DNA of 60,455 bases from Opitutaceae bacterium (GTDB lineage: Bacteria; Verrucomicrobiota; Verrucomicrobiia; Opitutales; Opitutaceae): the NCBI GenBank assembly GCA_030693515.1, contig JAUYAK010000074.1:1-60455 (forward strand). Direction: 5' to 3'. The notes beneath the pieces were generated by a model. It was given only the letters and a program-made list of their open reading frames with translations. It was not told the DNA's origin and searched no databases. Made by a program: the position numbers and the translations under genes. Below, one piece after another: positions 27,925 through 35,773 of the stretch (position 1 is its first letter; each line of letters begins with the position of its first letter).

Positions 27925-29067
27925 CTACCCGCGGCGCGCGACCGCCTTGACCGCGGCGATCACGCGCTCGCGATCCGCCAGCGTGAGGTTGGAGCCCGAG
28001 GGCAGGCAAAGACCCCGCGCAAAAAGATCCTCCGCCACCGCGCCGCCGTAGCATTCGCTGCCCGCGAAGACCGGCTGCAGATGCATCGGCTTCCACACCG
28101 GACGGACCTCGATGTTCTCCGCCTCGAGCGCCTGGCGCACAGCCTCGCGATCCGCGCCAAACTTTTCCGGATCGACCAGCACGCACGTGAGCCAGCGCGT
28201 GCTCCGGCCCCATGCCGCCTCCGGCATGAACTCGATGCCGGGCGTGTCCGCGAAACCCGCCTGATAGGCCTCATTGTGCGCACGCCTCGCGGCCACACGG
28301 TCATCCAGCACCCGCAGCTGCCCGCGCCCGATCGCGGCGAGCACGTTGCTCATGCGGTAGTTGAATCCGATCTCGGAGTGCTGGTAGTGCGGCGCCGGAT
28401 CGCGCGCCTGCGTCGCCCAATACCGGGCCTTCTCGATCAGCGCCGCATCGTTGGACACCAGCATGCCGCCGCCCGAGGTCGTGATGATCTTGTTGCCGTT
28501 GAAGGAGTGAATGCCGCAGAGCCCGACTGATCCAGGCGCCCGGCCGCGATACGTCGCGCCGAGGGCCTCCGCCGCATCCTCGATCAGCGGAATCCCGTGC
28601 CGCGCGCAGAGCACCACGATCGGATCGAGGTCGGCGCTTTGCCCGTAGATGTGCGCCAGCACGACGGCTTTGGGCACCCGCCCACGCTTCACGCGATCCG
28701 TGATCGCCTCGGCCAGCAGCGCGGGCGACATGTTCCACGACTCGCGCTCGCAATCGACAAACACCGGCCGCGCGCGCTCGTAGAGGATCGGGTTGACCGT
28801 CGCCGAGAAGGTGAAGGTCGAGCAGATCACCTCGTCGCCCGGCTGCAGGCGCAGCCAGCGCATCGCGAGATGGAGCGCCGCGGTGCCCGACGACAGTGCC
28901 GCCGCGTAGGCGGTGCCGACCCGCGCCGCAAACTCCGCCTCAAACGCGTCCACACTCGGTCCGAGCGGCGCGATCCAGTTGGAGGCGAAAGCCTCCGTGA
29001 CGAACCGCAGCTCGTCCCCGCCCAGGTGCGGCGACGAGAGGTAAACGCGGGGTTTGCGGTCGGGCAT
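27925..29067 (-). CDS. DegT/DnrJ/EryC1 aminotransferase (PglE-like)
   Basis: 380 residues of the PLP-dependent sugar aminotransferase family. SSGTAALHLAM (59-69), PLIEDAAEALG with D164 (pyridine-N contact), and HSFNGNKIITTSGGGML with the PLP lysine K193 are all present. The product is a 4-amino sugar nucleotide from the 4-keto-6-deoxy intermediate. It lies between the EpsI gene (31-base gap) and the PglC-like gene (13-base gap) on the same strand. The donor is usually glutamate. Confidence 0.88.
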   Translation of the reverse strand: MPDRKPRVYLSSPHLGGDELRFVTEAFASNWIAPLGPSVDAFEAEFAARVGTAYAAALSSGTAALHLAMRWLRLQPGDEVICSTFTFSATVNPILYERARPVFVDCERESWNMSPALLAEAITDRVKRGRVPKAVVLAHIYGQSADLDPIVVLCARHGIPLIEDAAEALGATYRGRAPGSVGLCGIHSFNGNKIITTSGGGMLVSNDAALIEKARYWATQARDPAPHYQHSEIGFNYRMSNVLAAIGRGQLRVLDDRVAARRAHNEAYQAGFADTPGIEFMPEAAWGRSTRWLTCVLVDPEKFGADREAVRQALEAENIEVRPVWKPMHLQPVFAGSECYGGAVAEDLFARGLCLPSGSNLTLADRERVIAAVKAVARRG

Positions 29068-29098
29068 CGGAGTTAAATCGGTTTGGACGGAGCTTTCT

Positions 29099-29824
29099 TC
29101 AGGCCCCGGGGGCGGCGGCCAAGCCTAGACCCGCGAGTGCCTCCACCATGGTTTTCCAACCGGCCTCGTCATGTAGCCGCTCGAAGGGCACCGAACTCGT
29201 CACCCGCACGAAGAGCTGCGCACGGCTGCCGGCGAGCGCATACGCCAAGGCGTCGCGCCACCAACCCACGATGCCGGGACTCGTGGCGAGCTGCCCACCG
29301 TAGTCATGGACCTGCGCGCCGACGAGGTGCCAGTAGAGCACATGCTCCTGGCGTCCATCGCGGCCCGGTGCCTGGAAAATCCGCCACTGTGCGGACTGGA
29401 GCCGCGTGTCGCTGGTGGTGATTTTCTCGGCGAAGCGTTGGTCGAGGCAGGTCCAGCCGTTTTCAATCCAGCAGCGGTCGGGCGTGTGCGAAGCGACTTT
29501 TTGCACCGGCATGCGGTTGGGCGCCCAATAGGCGGCGTAAAGGCCGACGGTCACACCTCCACGGCGGTAAAGCCGGTAAACGTAGTCGTCGTAGTTCAGC
29601 GTGCGCTCGATGGCGCCGCGCACCGCCTCGTTGGGGCCGAGCGGCTCGTCGCTCACCACCCAGCCGGCGAGTTGCGCCGGAATCTGATTTTTCAAATCGA
29701 TCGGGCGTGCGGCCACCGCTCGCTCGCCTTCGGTCATGTCACGGAAACGGATAAATTGCAGCGCCAGCGCCGTCAGCAGCACGACCGCCGCAAGCATGAG
29801 GACCGCGCGAGTCTTCATCATCAT
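29099..29824 (-). CDS. epsI: Exosortase-associated protein EpsI (DUF3485)
   Basis: 241 residues with one N-terminal membrane helix (residues 5-24). The EpsI pattern is seen: FRDMTEGERAV, IPAQLAGWVVSDEPLG, then VYRLYRRGGVTVGLYAAYW, HTPDRCWIENGWTC and VLYWHLV. EpsI is a periplasm-facing partner of the exosortase; in some genomes it is fused to its C-terminus. Here it is unfused and lies on the opposite strand, about 10 kb from the exosortase. The ATG (start of an MMM run) overlaps the PglD-like stop at 29821-29824. Its insertion between PglD- and PglE-like genes is unusual. Confidence 0.85.
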   Translation of the reverse strand: MMMKTRAVLMLAAVVLLTALALQFIRFRDMTEGERAVAARPIDLKNQIPAQLAGWVVSDEPLGPNEAVRGAIERTLNYDDYVYRLYRRGGVTVGLYAAYWAPNRMPVQKVASHTPDRCWIENGWTCLDQRFAEKITTSDTRLQSAQWRIFQAPGRDGRQEHVLYWHLVGAQVHDYGGQLATSPGIVGWWRDALAYALAGSRAQLFVRVTSSVPFERLHDEAGWKTMVEALAGLGLAAAPGA

Positions 29825-30462
29825 TCGATGCGCCGCGCGGGCACACCAAAGACCTTGGTGCCCGGGTCCACGTCCCGCATCACCACCGCGCCCGCGCCGA
29901 GGTAGGCGCCGTCGCCCACGCTTACGCCGGGGGCAATCACCACGTGGCTGCTAATCCATACGGACCGACCGATGCGCACGCCGCCGGTGAGATCGCTGTG
30001 GCAATTGATCTGCGTCCAGTCGCCCACCTCCGTATCGTGATCGACCGTCGCGTGGAGATTCACCGCCACCCCCCGGCCGATCCGGTTGTTGGCCGACACG
30101 ACACTGTGCGGACACAGGATCACACCCTCGGCCAGCTCGACCTCGTGGCCCAGCACCGCGGTGCGATGAATGATCCGCGTGAAGCGGCCGCCGCGCGTGG
30201 CGATGAGCTCCGAGCAACGCTGCTTCACCGCCGGCACACCGACCGCACAGACAAACACCTCGTCGTCCGCCGGCTGATGATCCGTGAGCCGGCCGATCAA
30301 TTTTCCCGGCGAGCGCTTGTGCGTGAGCGCCTCAAGGTTGTCGTCGATAAACCCCTTGATCGTCCAATCGCGGCCCATCTGCTCCGACTGTTCCGCCCAC
30401 GCGAGCACCTCGCGGCCAAAGCCGCCGGCGCCGATGATGATGAGTCCGGGAAGTTTTCCCAT
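29821..30462 (-). CDS. Sugar O/N-acyltransferase, PglD/NeuD-like left-handed beta-helix
   Basis: 213 residues. The N-terminal Rossmann-like domain has LIIIGAGGFGREVLAWAE, the NeuD/PglD opening. The C-terminal part consists of hexapeptide turns (VILCPHSVVSANNRIGRGVAV, INCHSDLTGGVRIGRSVWI) forming a left-handed beta-helix trimer. HATVDHDTEVGDW provides the conserved catalytic-histidine region. The function would be acetyl-CoA (or acyl-ACP/acyl-CoA) transfer to the UDP-4-amino sugar. Because an ACP, a ligase and a reductase directly precede it in the operon, the acyl donor may not be acetyl-CoA; this is inference. Confidence 0.87.
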   Translation of the reverse strand: MGKLPGLIIIGAGGFGREVLAWAEQSEQMGRDWTIKGFIDDNLEALTHKRSPGKLIGRLTDHQPADDEVFVCAVGVPAVKQRCSELIATRGGRFTRIIHRTAVLGHEVELAEGVILCPHSVVSANNRIGRGVAVNLHATVDHDTEVGDWTQINCHSDLTGGVRIGRSVWISSHVVIAPGVSVGDGAYLGAGAVVMRDVDPGTKVFGVPARRIE

Positions 30463-30464
30463 GG

Positions 30465-31193
30465 TCAGATCGTGCCGGAATCCACGAAAAGATTCTGGCC
30501 CGTAATCGACGCCGCGCCATCGCCGAGCAGGTGCACGACGGTGGCCGCGACGGAGTCCGGGCTCGTCGCCCGCTGGAGCGCGGTGCGGCGGTGGATTTTC
30601 TCGCGCTGCTCAGCCGTGAGGCCCGCGCTCATCGCCGTGTCCATGAAACCGGCCACGACGCAATTGGAGCGGATGCCGCGCTCGCCCCACTCGCGCGCCG
30701 TGCTTTTGGAAAACGCCTCCAGCGCGCCCTTGGTCGAGGCATACATGGCGAGCCCCTTGTAGCCCGTGTGCACGCTGATCGAGGAGATATGCACGATCGA
30801 GCCGGCGACCTGCTTCAGCAGCATCTGCCGAATCACGTGCTTCGTGATCAGCATCGGGGTGAAGACGTTCACCTCATACATCGCGCGCAACCGCGCGGCA
30901 TCCAGGTTGGCAACCAGATCGTCATAGGCGACGGCGGCATTGTTGACGAAGCCGTGCAGTGGCAGAGCCAAGGGCAGGAAAGGCTCGCACAACTCCGCCT
31001 TCACCGCGTCGACCCGGCCGAGATCGAAGGCGTGGAAGTGCGCCCGTCCCGCGTGCCCGCGCTGCAAAGCCGCGAACTCCGCCGAGAGCCGGCGGCTCAC
31101 GCCGTGAACGTTCCATCCCGCGGCCAGCACCGCGCGCGCGATCGCGAGGCCGAGACCCTGCGATACGCCGGTGATGAGGATGTTCTTGCTCAT
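30465..31193 (-). CDS. Short-chain dehydrogenase/reductase (FabG-like)
   Basis: 242 residues. Classical SDR motifs: TGVSQGLG (8-15), NNAA (84-87), Ser 138, and Y151-x3-K155. FVNNAAVAY and MYASTKGALEAFSKSTAREW are typical of 3-oxoacyl-ACP reductases. It starts at the ATGA overlap with the ligase and ends two bases before the PglD-like start. With the neighbouring ACP and ligase it would reduce a ketoacyl group to a hydroxyacyl group. Reduction of a keto-sugar is the alternative. Confidence 0.85.
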   Translation of the reverse strand: MSKNILITGVSQGLGLAIARAVLAAGWNVHGVSRRLSAEFAALQRGHAGRAHFHAFDLGRVDAVKAELCEPFLPLALPLHGFVNNAAVAYDDLVANLDAARLRAMYEVNVFTPMLITKHVIRQMLLKQVAGSIVHISSISVHTGYKGLAMYASTKGALEAFSKSTAREWGERGIRSNCVVAGFMDTAMSAGLTAEQREKIHRRTALQRATSPDSVAATVVHLLGDGAASITGQNLFVDSGTI

Positions 31194-32437
31194 GCGCGGG
31201 CCACCTTACCCGTGCGGGTCGACGCGATGTTGTCCACGAAGCGGATCATTCGCGGGACCTTGAACGGTTGCAATTGCGCTTCGGCAAATTCGCGCAGCGC
31301 GGCCTCGGCCGGGGCGGCGCCGCGTGCGACGACCTCCGCGCAGAGCACCTGGCCGAGCACGGAGTTTTTCCGGCCGAACACGCGCGCCTGCACGACAGCC
31401 GGATGCGCCGCCAGCACCGCCTCGACTTCATGCGGGTTCACCTTGCGGCCACCCACGTTGATCCAGTCACGCTCGCGGGCGACGATGCGGAAGCGCAACG
31501 GCGCCGCGCGCTCCACGACGACCGCGTCGCCCGTGTCATACCACTCCCCGCCCGTCGCCCCACCGTCGAACTCGCCGAGCAGGTTGCGATGCACGTGCAG
31601 CGTGCCGCCGCGCACTACGACACTCCCCTCCAGCCCGGGAGCGATCCCAAAAAGGTCGCCGTCTGAGGTCAGCAGCGTGCCGGCCTCCGTCGAGGCATAG
31701 ACGTTGTGCACCCGCGCCGCGGGAAACAGCGCCTTGAGCTTTTCGATCAATCCCGCATCCGCGCTTTCGCCGCCCAGCGTCACCGATCGCACGCCGGCCA
31801 GCGCACAATCAGCGGGCAAAAGCAGCCGGTAGAAGCTCGGCGTGGCCGAGAGGTGCGAGACCCCATGCCGCTCAATCGCTGCAAACACCGCCGCACGTTC
31901 AAGGTCGCGCACATCGACGAGCGTGCAGCCATTGGCGAGCGCCTGGAGGCAAACCTGAAGGCCCGCGACATGCGTGGGATTGTAGGCCAAGGCCCAGACG
32001 GCCTCGGCGTGGCGTGGCGAAACCTTCACGGCGCGCGCGAGATTCGCGGCCGGCTGCCAGACGCGCCTGGGCAGGCCGGTCGAGCCAGAGGTGAACAGAC
32101 CCAGCCGGGCGCGCGATCCGCCGGCGGCCTTTTCCTTGAGCGATTCGAGCGAAATCGAGGCGTCGCGCGACAGCGTGACCGTCCGCTGAAGATCGCTGGG
32201 CAAAAACCCCAGCGCCTCGATCTCGCCTAGATTGAAGTCGGCGTCGAATAGCGTCTGCTCTGCATCGCACGCGATCGTGGTGGCGCAGGCGATGAGGGCC
32301 TCGCGCGCCGAGGCGGGCTGGCAGCACGGCCGATGCGCCGCCGCGCGCGTGCGAATCTGCGCGAGCAGCGTCGCGTAGGTCTCGCTCGCGCCGGAGCGGC
32401 CGTCGATCCACCAGGGTTTTTCCAAGGCCGCGTTCAT
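31190..32437 (-). CDS. Stand-alone acyl-adenylating ligase (AMP-binding family)
   Basis: 415 residues, shorter than typical acyl-CoA synthetases (about 500-550). It keeps the ANL motifs: FTSGSTGLPRRV (115-126, P-loop), VYASTEAG, GEWYDTGD, and the C-terminal NVGGRKVNPHEVE and TRTGKVARA, with the likely A10 lysine at K411. The shortening is mainly at the N-terminus. It would activate a free acid as acyl-AMP and load it onto the ACP encoded immediately upstream, whose stop overlaps this start (ATGA). Acyl-CoA formation is the alternative. Confidence 0.85.
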   Translation of the reverse strand: MNAALEKPWWIDGRSGASETYATLLAQIRTRAAAHRPCCQPASAREALIACATTIACDAEQTLFDADFNLGEIEALGFLPSDLQRTVTLSRDASISLESLKEKAAGGSRARLGLFTSGSTGLPRRVWQPAANLARAVKVSPRHAEAVWALAYNPTHVAGLQVCLQALANGCTLVDVRDLERAAVFAAIERHGVSHLSATPSFYRLLLPADCALAGVRSVTLGGESADAGLIEKLKALFPAARVHNVYASTEAGTLLTSDGDLFGIAPGLEGSVVVRGGTLHVHRNLLGEFDGGATGGEWYDTGDAVVVERAAPLRFRIVARERDWINVGGRKVNPHEVEAVLAAHPAVVQARVFGRKNSVLGQVLCAEVVARGAAPAEAALREFAEAQLQPFKVPRMIRFVDNIASTRTGKVARA

Positions 32438-32670
32438 TTTTTTCCCGCGCGCGTGATCTTGTCGTCGAGTTCGCCCACGGTCTGCACAAGCCCGTCGGCA
32501 AACACATCGACGCCGAACCGCTCCTCGATCCGCACCGTCAGCTCCGCAAGATCGAGTGAGGCGAACCCGAGCTCCTCGCGCAATCGGGTGGCCCGCGTAA
32601 CGCCACTGGCCGGCGGCTGCTTCTTGTTGGCGCGCACCTCGTCGATGAGCCGGAGGAGATCAGAGTGCAT
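32434..32670 (-). CDS. Acyl carrier protein
   Basis: 78 residues from the ATG at 32670. Homology begins at MHSDLLRLIDEV, and the upstream 62 residues of the longer frame belong to the neighbouring GT gene. A four-helix ACP pattern is visible. The phosphopantetheine site reads ELGFASLDLAEL with S38; the usual Asp of the D-S-L motif is Ala here. The gene overlaps the preceding GT4 gene by 11 bases and is followed by the adenylating ligase. It probably carries the acyl group for amino-sugar acylation. Confidence 0.87.
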   Translation of the reverse strand: MHSDLLRLIDEVRANKKQPPASGVTRATRLREELGFASLDLAELTVRIEERFGVDVFADGLVQTVGELDDKITRAGKK

Positions 32671-33781
32671 GATAATAGGCCGCGAGCCCATCGGTGATGC
32701 GTTGCTCGGGAAACAATTTCTCCACGCGCGCACGCGCGTCGTGCCCCAGCCGTGCCGCGAGCTCGCGATCCGCGGCGAGTTGCTCGAGGCACCGACGCAG
32801 GGCCGCCCCATCGCCCGGCGGATGGAGCAGTCCGCCGCGCCCTGCTTCGACCGCATCGGTCACGCCGTAGATCCGCGACGCCACACACGGGCAGCCGCAC
32901 GCCGCCGCCTCGATGATGACGCTCCCGAAGCCCTCGCGATGGCTCGGCAGGCACAGCACATCCGCCGCCGCCATGAAGCGCTCCGGGTTCGGTGTCTGCG
33001 CCACAAATCGCACCTCAGACTCGCGGCCAGCCAAGGCACCGCGCACCTGCGCCTCCATGCCCGCCTCGTCCGGCCCGACCAGCACCAGGCAAACCGGCCC
33101 CGATGCCTTCATCGCCGCAAACGCCCGCGCCAGATCCAACACACCCTTGTCGCGATTGAGCCGACCCACGAAAAGAAACAGCACCGCGCCGTCGTCGACC
33201 CGGAGTTCCGCCCGCAACGCCGCCCGCGCCGCGGCATCGGGCCGAAAGCGCGCGAGGTTCACGCCGCAGATCGAGCCGTCGCCGATCACAGTGGTCCTTC
33301 CGCCGGCAACCACGCCCTCCGTTGCGAGAAACCGCGCCTGCGACGCGCTGTCGGCCAGCAAATGCGTGGCAGAGCGCGCGAGGACCCGATCGAGATTTTT
33401 CAGGAGCCAGCGCTTCGGGCCGCGCTTCGTCGCCCAGACTTGGCCGGTGAACGTATGCAGCCGGCGCGGCACGCCCGCAAGCCGGGCGGCAAGCATGGCG
33501 AGCAGGCCAGCTTTCGGCGTAAACGAATGCACGAGGTCGAAACGCTCGCGGCGGAACAGCCGGCGCAACGCCAGCAACGCGCCCAGATCGCGCAGGGGCG
33601 CGACCGCGCGCTCAATGCCCACGGCGTGAAATTTCGCGGCCACGTGATCCGCGCGACGCGGCCGGCCATGGCATACGACCGACACGTCGAAGTCCGCGCT
33701 CAGCCGCACCGCATGCGGCCGCAGGAAGGCGTCAAACGTGGCTGGGGCAGCGCACACGAGGCAGAGGCGTTTACGCGGCAT
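32660..33781 (-). CDS. Glycosyltransferase family 4 (PglA-like)
   Basis: 373 residues. The donor-side signature LVHSFTPKAGLLAMLAARLAGVPRRLHTFTGQVWATKRG is typical of the GT4 group containing PglA, which adds the second sugar to undecaprenyl-diphosphate-bacillosamine. The C-terminal domain has LFVGRLNRDKGVLDLARAF and CLPSHREGFGSVIIEAAACG (E-x7-E). It therefore probably adds the sugar next to the PglC-derived residue. It overlaps the following ACP gene by 11 bases and the preceding GT2 gene by 11 bases. Confidence 0.87.
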   Translation of the reverse strand: MPRKRLCLVCAAPATFDAFLRPHAVRLSADFDVSVVCHGRPRRADHVAAKFHAVGIERAVAPLRDLGALLALRRLFRRERFDLVHSFTPKAGLLAMLAARLAGVPRRLHTFTGQVWATKRGPKRWLLKNLDRVLARSATHLLADSASQARFLATEGVVAGGRTTVIGDGSICGVNLARFRPDAAARAALRAELRVDDGAVLFLFVGRLNRDKGVLDLARAFAAMKASGPVCLVLVGPDEAGMEAQVRGALAGRESEVRFVAQTPNPERFMAAADVLCLPSHREGFGSVIIEAAACGCPCVASRIYGVTDAVEAGRGGLLHPPGDGAALRRCLEQLAADRELAARLGHDARARVEKLFPEQRITDGLAAYYHAL

Positions 33782-34661
33782 GGGCGGCGCCGGTCGGGGC
33801 GTTCAGCGGGAACAGCCGCGCACCCTCGGCAATGAAAGCGCGGCCGGCGTCATCCATCGGTTGCACGCCAGCGCTGAAGTTCGCCCGACGGCGCAGTGTT
33901 TTTTCATAAGCCCGCGGCCAGAGCAGAAACGGCAGCAGACCGATCAGGCTCGCCCAGCGATCTCGTTTCAGCCGTCGCAGGCCCGGGCTGCGCCGCAGCA
34001 CGCCCGCACGGACGAGCCCGCGGATCTGGGCGAGTGCCGACCAGTTGCTCCGCCACGCCGCGGCCGGGGTGATCCCCGCGGCCTCGTGATAAGCATAGAG
34101 CGGCTCCGGGCAGAAGACTCCGCGCGCCGTGTTGGCCAAGGTAAGCACCATCGTCTGATCCTCCGCGCGTCGCAGCGGCGGGTAACCGATCTTTCGGAGT
34201 GTCGCGAGATCCCCGCAGAGCGTCGCGTGGGGAAACATCCGCGGTTCGCTGTCCCCGGCGCAACCGCGCACCCCGCCGATCCCGCCCGCCGCATCGATCA
34301 AAACCATGGCGGAGCAGAAAAACAGATAACCCTCCGCGCGCGCAGCGCTCGCCCGCGCGAGCCGCCCGGGCAGGGAGAGATCATCTGCATCCATGATGGC
34401 GGCCCAGCGCCCACGCGCCTGCCGCAGCGCAAACTCGCGTGCGCGACCGCGGCCGACATTTTCCGGCAGCCGGTGGTAGCGGATGCGGGCATCGCCCAGC
34501 GCCGCGATCACATCCGCCGTGCCATCAGTCGATCCGTCGTCCACCACCACCCACTCCCAGTCGGTCACGCTTTGCCGGGTCAGCGACCAATGGCAGCGCG
34601 GCAAAAACGCCGCGCCTTGGTAGGTGGGCGTGATGAAGGAAAACTCGGGCGCGGCACTCAT
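33771..34661 (-). CDS. Glycosyltransferase family 2
   Basis: 296 residues. FSFITPTYQGAAFLPRC, WVVVDDGSTDGTADVI and AAIMDADDLSLPGRL (the DxD) are clear GT2 motifs. The C-terminal third has a hydrophobic helix-like stretch (ASLIGLLPFLLWP) that may associate with the membrane. The start overlaps the stop of the upstream GT4 gene (ATGA), and its end overlaps the next gene. Donor and linkage are unknown. Confidence 0.87.
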   Translation of the reverse strand: MSAAPEFSFITPTYQGAAFLPRCHWSLTRQSVTDWEWVVVDDGSTDGTADVIAALGDARIRYHRLPENVGRGRAREFALRQARGRWAAIMDADDLSLPGRLARASAARAEGYLFFCSAMVLIDAAGGIGGVRGCAGDSEPRMFPHATLCGDLATLRKIGYPPLRRAEDQTMVLTLANTARGVFCPEPLYAYHEAAGITPAAAWRSNWSALAQIRGLVRAGVLRRSPGLRRLKRDRWASLIGLLPFLLWPRAYEKTLRRRANFSAGVQPMDDAGRAFIAEGARLFPLNAPTGAAHAA

Positions 34662-35773
34662 GCGTTCTTTGTTCCGGCTCCGGCACCCGCGGTGAATTCA
34701 TCCAGCAGCCCGCGAAAGCGCCCGCGAAACGCCTCGTAGGTGAAATGGCTGCGCCACCGCTCGCGCCCCGCGAGCCCCAGCCGGCGTGCCTCGGCGGGGT
34801 TCGCCAGCAGGCGGCAAATTTTCCCCGCGAGATCGCCCGGCCGATCGAGATCGGCGAGCAGGCCGGTGCGCTCGTCCTCCACGACTTCGCCGCCGGCGTC
34901 ATGCACCGAGGCCACGACGGGCAGGCCGTGGCGCATCGCCTCGATGTAAACCAGCCCGAAGCCCTCGCCGCGGCTCGGCAGCGCAAAGGCCGTGGCCGTG
35001 CGGTAGCACTCGGCCAGTTTTTCTTCGGGCACGAATCCCGCGAAATCCACCCGGTGCGCGACCTTCCGCGCCGCGGCGAACCGCACCAGCTCCGGCACTT
35101 GTCCGCCCTGTCCGACAATCCGCAGGCGCGCCTCAGGATGCCGCGCCAGGACCGCCGGCCAGGCCTCGATGAGTTCGCGGTGCCCCTTGTAGCCTTCGCG
35201 CGCCTCCATCCGGCCCACGACGAGCACAACCGGCGGACCATCCGCCATCGTGGGCAGCGGCGCGGGCTCGGAGGTCTCCGTGCCGAGCCAGCACACACCC
35301 GCGCGCGCGAAACCGCCGTGGCAACGGTCCGCGCGATCGCGCGTGAAGCGGGAGTTGGCCGCGAGCAGACTGGCGCGGCGGCACGCCGCCACGCTGCCAG
35401 GCCGCGCCCGCTCCCAGATCTCAATGCCGTGCAGGAAAACCATGAACCGGCGGCGGGCCCCCAGCGGCGACCACCGGTGCAGCTTGGCATAGTAGGCCGC
35501 GTCGTAGAGCACCGCGCCGGGCCGCAGCATGGCCCGCCAGAGGCCGAGCGAGAAACGCAGCCGCGAGCCGCCGTAGCAGCGACGCGGCGCCCCGGCGCCG
35601 GCCGGCGGTTGGTCCGCATCGCGATCGCAGAACACATGGATTTCCGGCTGATAGCCCGAGACGCTTTCCTCCATCACGCGCGCCATCAGGCGATCGACGC
35701 GGGCGATGCCGCCGTTGCCGGCCACGAGCGACTCGCAGGCGAAGATGATGCGCCGGGGTGTCATGGTTGGCAT
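34658..35773 (-). CDS. Glycosyltransferase family 4
   Basis: 371 residues; the ATG at 35773 overlaps the upstream stop, and a second in-frame ATG is nine bases downstream. IIFACESLVAGNGGIARVDRLMARVM begins the donor-side domain. PVVLVVGRMEAREGYKGH and LPSRGEGFGLVYIEAMRHGLPVVAS carry the GT4 E-x7-E motif. HRVDFAGFVPEEKLAE is also typical. A cytoplasmic retaining transferase acting on the lipid-linked oligosaccharide is likely. Confidence 0.88.
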   Translation of the reverse strand: MPTMTPRRIIFACESLVAGNGGIARVDRLMARVMEESVSGYQPEIHVFCDRDADQPPAGAGAPRRCYGGSRLRFSLGLWRAMLRPGAVLYDAAYYAKLHRWSPLGARRRFMVFLHGIEIWERARPGSVAACRRASLLAANSRFTRDRADRCHGGFARAGVCWLGTETSEPAPLPTMADGPPVVLVVGRMEAREGYKGHRELIEAWPAVLARHPEARLRIVGQGGQVPELVRFAAARKVAHRVDFAGFVPEEKLAECYRTATAFALPSRGEGFGLVYIEAMRHGLPVVASVHDAGGEVVEDERTGLLADLDRPGDLAGKICRLLANPAEARRLGLAGRERWRSHFTYEAFRGRFRGLLDEFTAGAGAGTKNA

